Shown: piece after piece, positions 43,216 through 55,725 of the stretch
How positions within the stretch are numbered: the stretch's first letter is position 1
Layout: each line of letters starts with the position of its first letter
Assembly (NCBI GenBank): GCA_024291935.2
Contig: CM044310.1
Span: 119,298,213-119,362,212 of the forward strand
From: Okapia johnstoni
Taxonomy: Eukaryota > Chordata > Mammalia > Artiodactyla > Giraffidae
Reading direction: 5' to 3'
Length of the DNA: 64,000 nucleotides
Program-made: the position numbers and the translations under genes
Notes under the pieces: generated by a model
Databases searched by the model: none
Told to the model about the DNA's origin: nothing
Seen by the model: only the letters and a program-made list of their open reading frames with translations

Positions 43216-43454
43216 AATCCATGGTTTTATTCACCCCAAACACCCCAGACACTAGCAAGCCTGCCTTGGCGAGTCTTATGTGCTCAAGAAATAATTATTA
43301 AACAGTAAATAGTAGTTGAATGAATAAGCGAGTCCCCAGAAGGTACAATTTTGTTCTTTGGGGTACTTCTATGCATTTTCCTAGTTTGTTTATAATTTGT
43401 TTGTTCTGGTGGTATAAACAATGAAGGAGTCAACGGTTTGAAAAAAAAAAAATA

Positions 43455-43560
43455 TTGGAGGGTGGATCTGACTCAGAATGGGGCAGGGTGGGTCTGGGTG
43501 GAGACCTGTGGAGGGGAGTGGTCTTCCCCTCAAAGGCCGGGTCTTTGGCTTATATAAGAG
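43455..43560 (+). promoter_or_regulatory. Core promoter of the miR-371 family transcript
   Basis: G-rich proximal region (ggtgggtctgggtgg, ggaggggagtgg) followed by the TATA box tatataag at 43551-43558. Start expected about 25-30 bp later. It is the only strong TATA context in an otherwise unique stretch upstream of the hairpins. Confidence 0.65.
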
Positions 43561-44219
43561 GTCGGCAAATGTGCGACTTGACTGCCTGGCAAGAGAAGCA
43601 GTGAGATTCTGCGTCTTGTGAGTATCACCTACGCATTCTTTTCCTCAAATTGTTCACCCTTTTCTCTTTCCAGCTTCTCTTCTCATTTCGGTAAGTTTGA
43701 TTGCTTTCAGTCTTCCGAAATCGGAAATTGTACCGGGTTGCTACCTCTTTGTTTGACCCAAAGCTACCTTTTCTCACTTAAACTGTATTCTAATAGGTTT
43801 TTTTTTCTCTTTTTCACCCAGGAAGCATGCAGGATATTCCCAACTTGGTCGAGCCCACGTCGCCTGCATTGGAAGTACAGAGGCGTAACCACTGAGAATC
43901 CCACCCCTGGCGGGCCCAGCCCAGTGTGTTCTGCTCTGGTCGCTGAGCTTTTGTGTCTCCAAAGCTCAAAATAGAATAACCTCAGCATGCAGCGACTTCT
44001 TACCAGCCTGCATTCAGTTAACGCCTTAACCGTATTTTTACTCGTATGGAAATAGTGGGGGGGGGGGGGGTGAACACCCTTCTTAATTTCCCTGCTAGCT
44101 TTTTCCTCTTCGGGCCCTTTTCGCGGTTTGGGATTAAGGTGGGGTTAGTGTTAATCCTTGCACGCGTTCTGTCTTCCAGGTCCTTCGCTTGGTGATGCTG
44201 CCCCACAGCTTCTCAGCCT

Positions 44220-44290
44220 GTGGTACTCAAACTGTGGGGGCACTTCCGTTTTACAAAGGGAAGTGCCGCCATGTTTTGAGTGTTACCGGT
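44220..44290 (+). ncRNA. MIR371: miR-371 precursor hairpin
   Basis: The 5' arm at 44225-44244 is identical, as recalled, to human miR-371a-5p (actcaaactgtgggggcact). The 3' arm at 44261-44283 begins aagtgccgcc and differs from human miR-371a-3p at one position (G for C at base 13). The arms pair across a short loop (tccgttttacaaaggg). The 3p seed is AGUGCCG. Confidence 0.93.
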
Positions 44291-44462
44291 TGAGAGAGTA
44301 GCTTCCACTTGGGGGAAATGGTGTCCGTGCTCCTTGCCATTCGTTTTTAAACTCGAGTATGAGTCGTCTTTGGTCGAGCTGTCTCCTGTGAATACACACA
44401 ACTGGGGGCTTGGTATGAATGGGGAAGTTCTCTTCCAGGAACAAGTTCCGGTAACTCAGACC

Positions 44463-44526
44463 GGGATGCTCAAAATGGGGGTGCTTCCCGATTTGTGACT
44501 GGAAAGTGCTCCCATTTCGAGCGTCC
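44463..44526 (+). ncRNA. MIR373: miR-372/373-type precursor hairpin
   Basis: The 5' arm (44469-44489, ctcaaaatgggggtgcttcc) resembles human miR-373-5p. The 3' arm from 44503 (aaagtgctcccatttcgagc) carries the AAGUGCU seed of the miR-302/372/373 family, and its end (cgagcgtcc) resembles miR-372. Outer bases gggatg/gcgtccc pair. Which human paralogue it matches is unsettled, so the symbol is provisional. Confidence 0.87.
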
Positions 44527-44796
44527 CTGTTTGGGAAAACCATCTAAGGGCTGGAATCTGATTCGACGAGCTGCTCGCGTTCCCTCAGTTTTTTTCGGAG
44601 ATTGTCAGCAGCCAACTGTTTTCTGTTCTGTCCATGGTGGGTTTTGCTTAGAATTCCGGGGCTTGTCCTAATGCTGAATAGTTAACACCACCTTCAATGA
44701 TGTTGTCTAATGTGCAGTGTTGAATACATTGCTCCATGAAAAGCTCTGCCTATTGTAGTTTTATTTTAAGCTCTTGGTTTAAATGTTACTACTACT

Positions 44797-44802
44797 AATA
44801 AA
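44797..44802 (+). terminator. Poly(A) signal of the miRNA primary transcript
   Basis: AATAAA 270 bp after the second hairpin, in non-repeat AT-rich sequence. Confidence 0.6.
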
Positions 44803-44820
44803 AACAGTATACCTATATTG

Positions 44821-46140
44821 CGTGTGTTATTTCCAAAGTTGGTCCTTGGAACACTGGGGAGTTTCTGGGGGGTTGCTGGAAAGTGGGTCTGTCTTGGTGC
44901 CTCAGGAATCTCGAAGGCAGGAAAAACTTGTTTTCCATTAGCATTGTGGGACCCTTGTATGAAATGGGTAAGGCCATCCTTAAAATGTAAGGGGTGCAGT
45001 TTCGATCCCTAGAGGGAAAACGAAGATCCTGCGTGTTGCTGGAGGTAGTTTCTAGGACTCAGCAATCTGACTCCCTGGGTTGGGGACGAGGATCACACAA
45101 AAGAGTCATGTCCAGAAACTTGGACGTGTTACCTGTTCCCAAACTAGGAACCAGGGACTCGTAAGTTATGCGGGAGAGTTTCATAAGAGGATGGGGGCAT
45201 GGTTCATGTGAATCAGAAATGGCGAGCTGCAGATAAAGCTTTGCCTCTCACCTCCTGTGAGCCTCCATCCCTCTGCAGCCGGGGTGGAGGTCTCAATATT
45301 TTGGGGGATGGTTGCCATGGTTTCAATATTTGATTTCCTTCCTCCCCCAAGTTTTGGCTAGTAGCACATGGGGCTTAAAATACCCTTAAGGTTAAAAGGA
45401 TTTTGTAGCTTTCTGACAAGCTCCACAGATTGGCAGAGTGTTGAAAGTGCACAAATGGTGTTAATTTAGGGTTTCCCTGGTGGCTCAGGGGTGAAAGAAT
45501 CTGCCTACGTATCAGTTTATATCTGATGTGGCTTCCCAGGTGGCTCAGGTAAAGAACCCGGCTGCCAACGCAGGTTACATAAGTCCCTAGAGGTTGGGAA
45601 GGTCTCCTGGAGAAGGGAGTTGTAACCCACTTCAGTAATAATACCTGGAAAATGTGGGCCGAGGCGTCCGTGGGGTCCCAAAAGAGCCAGACACCACTTA
45701 GCAAACAGTCTGGGCGTTTAACACTCAATGTTATGAATTAAATAAGTTTAGAATTTGTTCACAAGTTAAAGCGGCTGAGCTATGATCTTAGAATCAATGG
45801 GGTTAGCAATCTACCAAGATCCTTAAATTGAAGGTAAATGTGAAAAGTCACTTGGCAGGTCTCGTGTGCTTAGAATTGAATTTAGAGATACAGCTTCATG
45901 TAAGTCTTCTTGGTAATAATTGGGTAATTCTGAAATCTAAAATACAGTTGATGTGATTACAGATGTGTAGTAATGGAGATTCACACTTTCTAAATGTTAC
46001 ACCTCATTCGTAGTGGGAAATCCTGTCCGTTGTAATGGGGATATCCCATCTCTGAGAAGTTGTGCCCTGTAGTCCTCCCCAAACCACTCCAGCCACTGGA
46101 CCTTTGTGTCCAGTGATTAAATCCTGGGAGTCCTGTGTTG
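44821..46140. other. Intergenic between miRNA cluster and NLRP12
   Basis: No gene. Degenerate Bov-tA pieces are at 45465-45690 (two heads in a row). Confidence 0.4.
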
Positions 46141-46304
46141 CTAGTTTTAAACTAAGGCTTACCTGATGGCTCATCGGTAAAGAATCCCCTTGCAATGCTG
46201 GAGACAGTTCTGACTAAAAACCAGAAAACTCATACCTTCACCTTAAGGTGTACTCTCAACTTTTATGCCCACAGGTTTCACTAGCCCTCAGCTTTATGAC
46301 AGCC

Positions 46305-46517
46305 TGTGCATGTGCTAAGTCCCTTCAGTCATGTGACTCTTTGTGACCCTATGGGCTGTAGCGTGCCAAGCTCCTCTCCATAGGATTCTCCGGGCAAGAA
46401 TACTGATGCCATGCCCTCCTCCAGGGGATCTTCCTGACCCAGGGATCAAACCTGCGTCTTTTACGTCTCCTCCATTGGCAGACGGGTTCCTTGCAACTAG
46501 CGCCACATGGGAAGCCC
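46305..46517 (-). mobile_element. Bov-tA-type SINE, antisense
   Basis: gtgctaagtcccttcagtcatgtgac...gccacatgggaagccc. Confidence 0.85.
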
Positions 46518-46812
46518 TTATGACAGCCTAGGGGTTGCTTTAAGTGGGTCAGGTTACCCCTAGTTCAGTCAGCCTTGAAAAGCTTGCTCGTGAATTTAGG
46601 GTTCCCCTCCCCCAGAGGGGAAGGATGGGGGGAAGGGATAGTTTGGGATGGAGAACACACTGCTATATTTAAGATGGATAACCAACAAGCAGCACCAAGT
46701 TCCTTATCGGGAACTCCTGTTATGAGTAAACTCAGGCAAGCAGACCTGGCCAAGGTGAGGGATTATGGTCAACAGCTCCCTAACACTTTGTCGTGGGAAC
46801 TGTCGGTATATT

Positions 46813-46818
46813 TTTATT
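46813..46818 (-). terminator. Poly(A) signal of NLRP12
   Basis: AATAAA on the minus strand (gaaaataaaaata), about 360 bp after the stop codon. It is the first canonical signal downstream. Confidence 0.7.
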
Positions 46819-46834
46819 TTCTACGATGTTTATA

Positions 46835-47178
46835 GCAGGACTTCACAAACTCTCCCCAGCCCAGTGACCTCTGACACTACCGGGTGTCCTGGGAGGGGAG
46901 AGGTTGGGGGGACTGACAAAAATCACCCTCAGTTGAGAGCTTCTGTTCTAGAATCATCTGGGACCCTGCCCTGAATTCTCTCCATGGCACTAACTCTCCA
47001 AACTAAAATTCCACATTCTTGCACAGTGATCGCACAGACCCCAAGCAGCAAAGGTTATCCTGCAGAGGATCTTGTCTCTTGAAGAAGTTAGAGGGACAGA
47101 GATCCTCGTGGATTCACGGGTCCTGGGACGGTCCTCTTCCGTCCTGACTTCAAGAGAAGAACCAGCAGCTGCAGCCAC
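46835..47178 (-). other. NLRP12: NLRP12 3'UTR, containing a MER5-like stretch
   Basis: Non-coding between stop and poly(A) signal. 46840-46960 (ccctcagttgagagcttctgttctagaa) resembles a MER5-type DNA transposon fossil. Confidence 0.6.
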
Positions 47179-47266
47179 TCAGCAGCCAATGTCCAAGTAA
47201 GGTTTTGTCACTCGAAGTGCCGCCAAACTTCGATGGGTCATTTTATTCAGGTCCATTCCAAACAAC
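47179..47266 (-). CDS. NLRP12: NLRP12 last exon
   Basis: Acceptor cttgtgtcctcag, then LFGMDLNKMTHRSLAALRV and TKPYLDIGC, ending in TGA; matches the human C-terminus. Confidence 0.94.
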
Positions 47267-50200
47267 CTGAGGACACAAGATGGGAAATATTACAGGCCAC
47301 CATGGCAGCATTCAGTCCTTACAGCAAATCTCTCACACATCCTGCTTGGTTAAAATATGTTAATTCCGTTAAGTAGTTCTTCATTGTAAATCAAATCCTA
47401 TAGGGAGATAAGCTTGCTCTAAGCTACATCCCATTTTTAAGACCCTAGCCTGCCTTAACAAATTTAATTTGTAATTATCTTATGAAAGGGCTTCCCGTGG
47501 TGGCTCAAACAGTCAAGAATCTGCCCTCCAGGTGGGAGACCCAGGTTCGACCCCTGGGTGGGGAAGATCCCCTGCAGAAGGAAATGGCAATCCACTCCAG
47601 TATTCTTGCCTGGAGAAGCGCATGGACAGAGGAGCCTGGGGGCTACAGTCCATGAGGTCGCAAAGAGTCAGACACGACCGAGTGACTGAGCACACTGCCT
47701 CATGACCCCAAACCCCGGGTCCCGTCTCCCCCAGAGGCAGGGACCATCTCTTACCAGAGGACTCGAAGTTTGCAGGCCGGGTGGCTCAGCCTCTCGCACA
47801 GCAGCCTGACACCTGTGTTCCCCAGGGCGTTGTTGGTCAGATAAAGGTCTGTGAGGGTCTGGTTGACGCCCAGGGCAGAAGAAATGTCTTCACAAGCTTT
47901 GCCTGTGAGGCTGCAGCTGTCGAGCCTGTGGAAGACGAGAAGTGGTTGGAGCAACGTCGGCAGCTCCTGTCGGAAAGTGTCAGCTTCGTAGGGAATCAGG
48001 GTGATGTTTTTAGGGATCACTTTAAGAAAGAAGTAGACTAGAATCAGATCAGTCCAGGTTAAGGCCGATGTGGTGAGGGAAAGCATTTAATAACGGCATT
48101 TAAAGACACCCCCCTTTGCTGTACAGTAGAATCTAACACAACATTGTAAAGCAACTATACTCCGATAGAAATTTAAGTTTTTAACAATTCTAGTTATTTT
48201 TAATTTTTGGTTGTGCTGGGTCTTCATTGCTGTGTGGGCTCTGGTTGTGGTGAGCGGGGGCTACTCCCTAGTTGCGGTGCTCGGTCTTCTCACTGCGGTG
48301 GCTCCTCTTGTTGCAGAGCTTGGGCTTCAGCAGGTTCAGCTCATGGGCTCAGTAGCTGTGGCACTCTGGCTTAGTTGCTCCCTGACACGTGAGGACTTCC
48401 TGGACCAGGGATTGAACCTGTGTCTCCTGCCTCGGCAGGCAGACTTTTTACCACTGAGCCACCAGTGAAGCCCCAAAATTAATTTTTTAAAACAAAAGAA
48501 GAAAGAAAGAAAAAGGACTTCTCAATTCACAGCTCCATCTGTAATGGATATCCTGATTCTGCAGCCAAGAATTTCTCCTTCTGGTAATTCTATCCCAATT
48601 TCTCATTGAAACCCCCATCTCAGGGATGAATGTCTACAAGCTCTAGCAGTAGATATAGGGTCCAGGCCTAAGCTGGTTGGTTTCCTGTCCCCAGCCACCA
48701 CGAGTGGTTCCCTCTGGGCACAGGATCCATCCAAAATGAGCGAATCAGAATCACACTTTCCCTAGAGATTTTTTCATTCAGAACTTGCACCTGAAAAGAA
48801 GTCATCTGTAGAACTGTAGGCATTTTGCCACCATGTATTGGATCAAGGCTAACCTTAACTCATAATGGAGCCAATACAGCAATAAGTAGAGAAGATAATG
48901 GAGATCAGTATCAGAACGCCTGATCAAGCCATACCTGAAGCCTACATTCCAGTTACACAACTTGATCAATGCTCTCCCCCATCTTTTTTTTTTTTTAAAG
49001 AAGCCAGCATGATTTGGGCTGCTTCCTGCCCCACCCCACACTATGCCATCTGATTTTCTCTGGTTTCTATTCTGTAATTGTGTTTCTTTCCTGTATTCCA
49101 TGCTGTTACAGTAAACACAGGTAGCATTATTGAAGTGTTGTTGTAGCTGGGATGTTAGATGGAAATATTTTCGTCTTTGGATGAGGCTGTGAGGCAATAT
49201 GTGCCTCCAAACAAGGTATAAGGCAACAGTTCTGTACTCACAGGTACAGAAGAGTCAGGAGTAGGACATATGGTGAGAGCTGGGGAGGGGATTGTGGAAA
49301 GAGCTTGATCCAGATCATTCCATGGCAGGAGCACCTCCTCTGGGGTCCCCATGAGAACACACATACGATCCCCACGAGAGAGGTATTATTTGGACACCTG
49401 CCAGACTGGGAGGGGGTGGTACTGACATCCCAGAGGGAACCTAGCCGCACCAATGAAGGGAGAGATGGGGCTTCCTTGGTGGTCCAGTGGTTAAGAATCC
49501 ACCTGCCAATGCAAGAGACGTGGGTTAGACTCCTGGTCTGGGAAGATCCCACAAGCTGAGGAGCCACTAAGCCCATGGGCCACAATTACTGAGTCTGTGC
49601 TCTGGAGCCTGCGCTCCACAAAAAGAGAAGCCATCGCAATGAGAAGCCTGTGCACTTCAACTAGAGAAAGCCCTCTCGCAGCAGCCAAGACCCAGTGTGG
49701 CCAAAAAAAAATAAATAAAAGGGAGACATGCTGTCCCTAAGCCCTCACCTTCGTTTCCAGTTACCCAGGGCCCCAGATAAGCAAGAGATTCACGAAGGGA
49801 AGCAAATTAAAAATAGATAAGCCTGGGCTTCCCTGGTGGTCCCGTGGTTAAGAATCTGCTTGCTCATGGAGGGAGCACGGGTTCGATCCCTGGTCCAGGA
49901 AGATCGCACATGCCAGGGAGCAACTACAACTACTGAGTCAGCACTCTAGAGCCGGTGGGTCACAGCGACTGCAGCCTTCCTGCCTAGATCCTCTAAGAGA
50001 TTCTTGACCATCTGAGCCACCAGCAGAGACTCACAAGAAGAGAAACCAAGGCAATGAGAAGCCCTTGCCCCGCAACAGTGAGTAGCCCCCGCTCTTTGCA
50101 ACTAGAGAAAAGCAGTGACGACCCAGCACAGCCCAAAATAAGTAACTAATTCATACAATTAATTAAAAAAATAGACACAGCCTCCTTTCATTCTAAGTCT

Positions 50201-51538
50201 TTTGGGAGGAAGGGGTGGGCTGGTGTTGAGAGAAAGGGGAAGGAAGAAAGGTTCATTAACATTTGGCTGAAGTTTATTCAGGACCAGACTGAATTTTTTA
50301 AAAAAATATTTATTTATTTATTATTTATTTGACTGCATCGGGTCTTAGTTGAGGCATGTGGGATCTAGTTCCCTGACCAGGCATTGAACTCAGGCCCCCT
50401 GCATTGGGAGTGAGGAGCCTTAGCCACCGGACCACCTGGGAAGCCCCAGATTGAACTTTTATTACATAAAGGTTACCAGAAAGCTATAAATCTGCCCAAG
50501 TAAATGCCTGGAGAAAAGGGAAGTTTTACAGAACATGCTTAGAAGCAATGACTGGATGGAAAATTTCGGCATCTTCTGTTTGTATTCCAGAGGATGAATT
50601 ACTCTGCGACTCGTTCACACAGCTTTTCTTTCCACCTCTGAGCAGCTTGTATCCTCCAGAGAAATGGATGGATGGAAGGATAACCGTCCAATAGAAAAAA
50701 GACAAGGACAGGAAAACTCTTGGTGCCCCCCACCCCACCCCCGCCAGGGACCAGAATGACAACCAGCAGCCCTGCCTCCCAGCCACTCACCAGAGTTTCT
50801 GGAGCCTGCAGGTGGGGTGTCGCAGCCCCTCACACAGCAAGGACATGCCGCGGTCTCCCAGGTCGTTAAAGCTCAGGTCCAGCTCCCGAAGGTGGGGGCT
50901 GACCCCAAGCACAGCAGAGAGACCCTCACAGGCCGCAGAGCTCAGCCGGCAAATGCCGAGCCTGGGAAGACATTGAGCACAGGAGAGAGTTGGCTCATTC
51001 CTTCTGAAGTTTTTTGGGGGAAAGAGAGGGGTTGGATCTCAGTTCCTCGACCAGAGATTGAACCCTGGTCCTCGGCAGTGAAAGCAAGGAGTCCTAACTG
51101 CTGGACCACGAGGGAATTCCCAGACGTCTGCAGCTTAATGGGGTAGAAAATGCTGCTGTATTAACTAGTGAATATTACGCAAAAGAAGCAGACTCACAGA
51201 TATAAGAACAAACTAGTGTTTACAGTGGGGAGAGGGGATGGGGGAGAGGCAAGACGGAACTGACAGTCTTGCTGCTTTTTTTTTTTGCCCACCCAGTAGC
51301 TTCTGGGATCTTAGTTCCCCAACCAAAGATTGAACCCTAGGCCGCAGCAGTGAAAGTGCAAAGTCCTAACCACTGGACCGCCAGGGAATTGCCCAATTTC
51401 TTTTTTTTTTTTATTTGCTTGCTTTTTCATCTGTTCCACCATTTAAAAATATAATCTCTGAACCAGATCTTATGCTAACCATTGGAACACGTTGTTGCCA
51501 CAATGTGTTGTTCCTGTACTTCCGGAATACAACACATA

Positions 51539-51593
<55 letters not shown>

Positions 51594-54500
51594 TTTGATA
51601 AGTGACACTGAGGAGGAGAATAAGGTCAAATAGGATCCTAAAAGTAATCTTATCTAGGGGTTGGAGAAGGTGTGCATGAAGAAGCATTTGCTTTGAGTCC
51701 TGACAGATGAAACAGGTGTTATCAGGGTAAAAAAAGGAGAAATCAGAGCAGAGGTGCATCTCAGGGGGACTTCCCTGGTGGTCCAGTGGCTAAGACTCCA
51801 GGCTACCAATGCAGGGGGCCTGGGTTCGATCCCTAGTCAGGAAACTAGATTCCACCTGCTGAAACTAAGAGTAAAGATCCTGCTTGCTGCAAGTAAGACC
51901 CTGGGGGGCAGCTAAATAAATAAATAATAATAAAATAAATATTAAAAAAAAAAAAAAGGAGTTCATTCCAGGAAGGAGGAACTGCTTGTGCAAAGGCCCT
52001 GTGGCAGAAAACCCTTTGACAGGAGGCCAATGGAGCTAGAGGTTAGGAGAGGAGGGGAGGGAGACGGCCCCACTGAGCCCAGGCAGGAGGGCAGGAATCA
52101 TGACTTTGGATCTCTAGAACGGTGAGAAAGCGGGGACTCACCGGAGGGTCTGGAGTTTGCACTGGGGGTGCCTGAGGCCCTCACACAGCAGCAGCGCCCC
52201 GGGGTCCCCCAGGTCATTCAGGCTTAGGTCCAGCTCCGCCAGACTCTGGTTCACGCGGAGGGTGGATGCCAGGTCTTCACACGCAGCACCAGTGAGGAGG
52301 CAGATCTTCAACCTGCAGAAAATCCAGTTCAGCGTGTGCCGGGAGCCAGCTCACGAGATCCCACCCATGACAGAGTCATGAGGTAAAGGGCTGATTGAGC
52401 ACGGCTTCTCAGCCCTCAGGGATTCTCGGAAGGCTGCCCCAGCGCTCACCTTAAAGATGAGATCTGTCTTTCTGATGTTTGCTACAATAAACCTCTTCTT
52501 ATTTTCTGTGACTTAGAAAAAAGGCCTTTCCTGATTCCCTTCTAAAATAGATCAATCTGAAATCTCAATCGACAAGGCCCCTGAATGGTAGCACCCTAAT
52601 AAAATTATCTGGGATATAGAGTATGCTGATCTAAATTCCTTTTGCTAACATATTGGTTTGTTTAATAAATGTACCTGTGCCTTTGGAGCTAATGTGCATA
52701 ACTGCTCCCTAGTAATAAAACAGCATTGAGAGCCTCTGCACAGAAAGCCCCTATGGGCACAAAACCCTTCGCAGGAAAAAAGGCTTGTTAGGAAATATAA
52801 GAAATATTGCTTTATGAAACTGTTACTTAGTCTATATTTACTCACTATGTTTTTACTCAACGTATTTAGCCTATATAATGAAAGTATAATAGTTAAAAGA
52901 TTTATATAAATAAAAGTTTAGCTTTAATACAAATAATAAGACAATTGTTGATTTAACTGATGATTCTTACTTAGAGCTGACCTTCAGCTTGCTGTTCTAT
53001 GACCTTATGGGACCACATTCTTTTTTGTTAAGCTCAAGGCATAAAGTAAATTACCGAAAACAGGTTTTACCTTTTACCTTGAAACTTCCTATTGATAAAT
53101 TCTTTCCTGCTGTGCCTGATACAAAAGCGTTCTGACTGATCAACCCTTATCAATAGGAGAGTCACAAGATGTTAGCAGGCCCCCAGGCCGGAAGGTGATG
53201 TAAACAAAATGAGGCTTTTTGTAACTAAAAACAGGCAAACAGTTTCGATGAAGGTCAAAAACTGCTGGCCTATTAAGCTGGACTGATAGGCCCATTAAGC
53301 TAAATTGGTATGATTCTATACTTTACATTTGTTTCTATGTATCACAAAAAATATAAAAACTGTCTTAAAAACAATAAAGTCGGAAGACACTTGGAAACAC
53401 CGAGAGCTGTGTCTTCTCATTGGTATCGCCGACGCCGTCCATCCTAAGGGAACCCTCACCAGCAGGAGCAGGACTCCGGCAAGCGTGTGTTAGGGAGGGT
53501 TCCCTGTACAATGCTGATGGTATCCTCCCTGCCCTCAATCTTTTTAAAGAATGTTATTACAGTAGACTTGATTTACAATGTTCTGTTAATACCTGCTGTG
53601 TAGCAAAGGGACTCAGTTATACATATGTGTTCTTTTTCATATTCTTTTCCATTAGAGTTTATCAGAGGATATTGGATATAGTTAGTTCCCTGTGCTGTAC
53701 AGTAGGACCTTGTTTATCCATTCAGTTTATAACAGTTAGCGTCTGCTAACCCCTGACTCCCAGTCCTTCCCTCCTCCACCCTGCCTTCCCCTTAGCAACC
53801 ACAAATATGTTCTCTGCAACAGTGAATCTGTTTCTGTGTCATAGATGAGTTCACTTGCGTCGTATTTTACATTCCACGTGCAAGTGATACCATTTGTCTT
53901 TCTCTTTCTGACTGACTTCGCTTAGTATGATAATCTCTAGGTCCATCCATGTTGCTGCAAATACCTGCCCCCAATCTTAAAAGTAATGTTTTCAAATAAA
54001 CAACTTGTTCGAAGTACGGCCAAAGGCCTAAATAGACAATTCTCCAAAGAAGACATAAATGGCCACAAGTCACGTGAAAAAAAATGTGGAACATTATTAA
54101 TCATTAGGAAAACGCAAGTCAAAAGAACAGTGAGATATCACCTCATACCCGTTCGGATAGATATTATCCGAAAAACAGAAAACAACAGGTGTTAGTGAGG
54201 ATGTGGAGAAATTGGAACCTCTATGCACTGGTGGTAGAAATGTAAAATGGTGCAGTGGCTACGGAAAATAGTATGGTGGTTTCTCAAAAAATTAAAAATA
54301 ACTGTGTGTGTGTGTGTTCAGTTGTGAGCGACTCTTTGCAAACCCATGAAATGTAGCCTGACAGGCTTCTCTCTGTCCATGGGATTTTTCAGACAAGAAT
54401 ACTGAAGTAGGTTGCCATTCTCTTCTTCTGGGGATATTCCCCACCCGGGGTTTGAACCTGGGTCTCCTGCATGGCAGGCAGATTCTTTACCGTCTGAGCC

Positions 54501-55689
54501 TCAGGCAAGCCCATATGAAGTCCCTAGAGGAGTCAGAATCACAGAGACACCAGTAGAACTCACCACAAAATCCGCAGCCTACAGACTGGGTGCCTCAAAC
54601 CTTGACACAGGAGCCTCAGGCCAGAGTCTTCCAGCGCATTTCCTGTCAGGTCCAGCTCCAGCAGATGGCGACTGGTGCTGAGCACAGAGGCGAGCTCCCG
54701 GCAGGCCCCGGCCTCCAGCTGACACTTCCTCAACCTTGGGAGGAAAGAGAAGAGTTGAAGAGGGTGCCATCTTGCTTTTCCGTATCCTGATGGTTCTTGC
54801 CCTGGCCCATTGAATCAGCCAACATGCTTCCCTGGTGGCTTGATGGAAAAGAACCTGCCTGCCAATGCAAGAGACGTGGGTTTGATCCCTGGGTCAGGAA
54901 GAACCCCTGGAGGAGGAAATGGTAACCCAGTCCAGTATTCTCTCCTGGGTCCTGGGAAACCCCATGACAGAGGAACCTGACAGGCGTTTTGAAAGAGCTG
55001 GACACAAACCTACAATCGTCCCTAAAGTTACAGAGACAAACAGGATCTTGTCATTTCCAGAAAGGAGAATCCTGTCTAATGAGACAAATGAGTAATTATG
55101 ATCCAGTATAGGTGGTCTCATGGAGGCAGCGTACACAGCAATAGTTCAGAGCAAGGTATCTAGGGTTCAACAACCTGTTCCCCACCCCCCGTACTTTGAC
55201 CTCAAGGGAGTTTTTTTGTTTGGTTTGGTTTGGTTTTTTGTTTGTTTGTTTAGCCGCACTCCATAGCGGCTTGTGGAACCTTAGTTCTCAGACCAGGGAT
55301 TGAACCCTGACCCTTGGCAGCGAGAGTACAGAGTCCTAACCACTGAACCACCAGGGAATTCCCTCAAGCGAGTTTTCATCAGGTCTCAGCTTTCTGTTAC
55401 ATGCGCCACCGTGTCTTAAGTCACTGACTAAAATAAGGATAATAATTGTGCCGGCCTCCGAGGGTTGTTGTGAGGATGACATAATTTATGAAAAGCAGTG
55501 GGTGTAGAACCAGCCTGACATATGGTCGGTGCTCACACATCCTGGTGGAGGCGCCTCCTCACCCAGCTTTGGCAAATGGTGTGCAGTGAGGGAAGGCTCT
55601 CGGGGAGGATTTGAGCTGGTTCTCGAAGGGTAAATAGAAGTTGATTTGGAGGAATAAGATGAGGGGCAGTGAGATAATAGAAAAAAAAA

Positions 55690-55725
<36 letters not shown>

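Larger units (their letters stand above)
43580..44820 (+). ncRNA. Primary transcript of the miR-371/372-373 family cluster
   Basis: The TATA box (43551), two miRNA hairpins (44220-44290, 44463-44526) and AATAAA (44797-44802) define a compact plus-strand unit. Candidate splice sites are a donor gtgagt at 43618 and acceptors ctctttccag (about 43672), tttcacccag (about 43822) and gtcttccag (44179), the last just before the first hairpin. In mouse and human this family (miR-290-295, miR-371-373) is expressed in pluripotent cells and early embryos. Transcript ends are inferred. Confidence 0.7.

Noticed and set aside
44055..44075. G-run before the hairpins as a degenerate miR-371 copy
   Set aside because: Simple poly-G tract; flanks do not pair.
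44310..44460. A third miRNA hairpin between the two called
   Set aside because: No arm with an AGUGC seed and no convincing long stem by eye; only short pairings (ggaacttg/caagttcc).
52335..53481. Search for viral gag/pol/env beside the LTRs
   Set aside because: No retroviral coding sequence seen next to any LTR; all appear solo.
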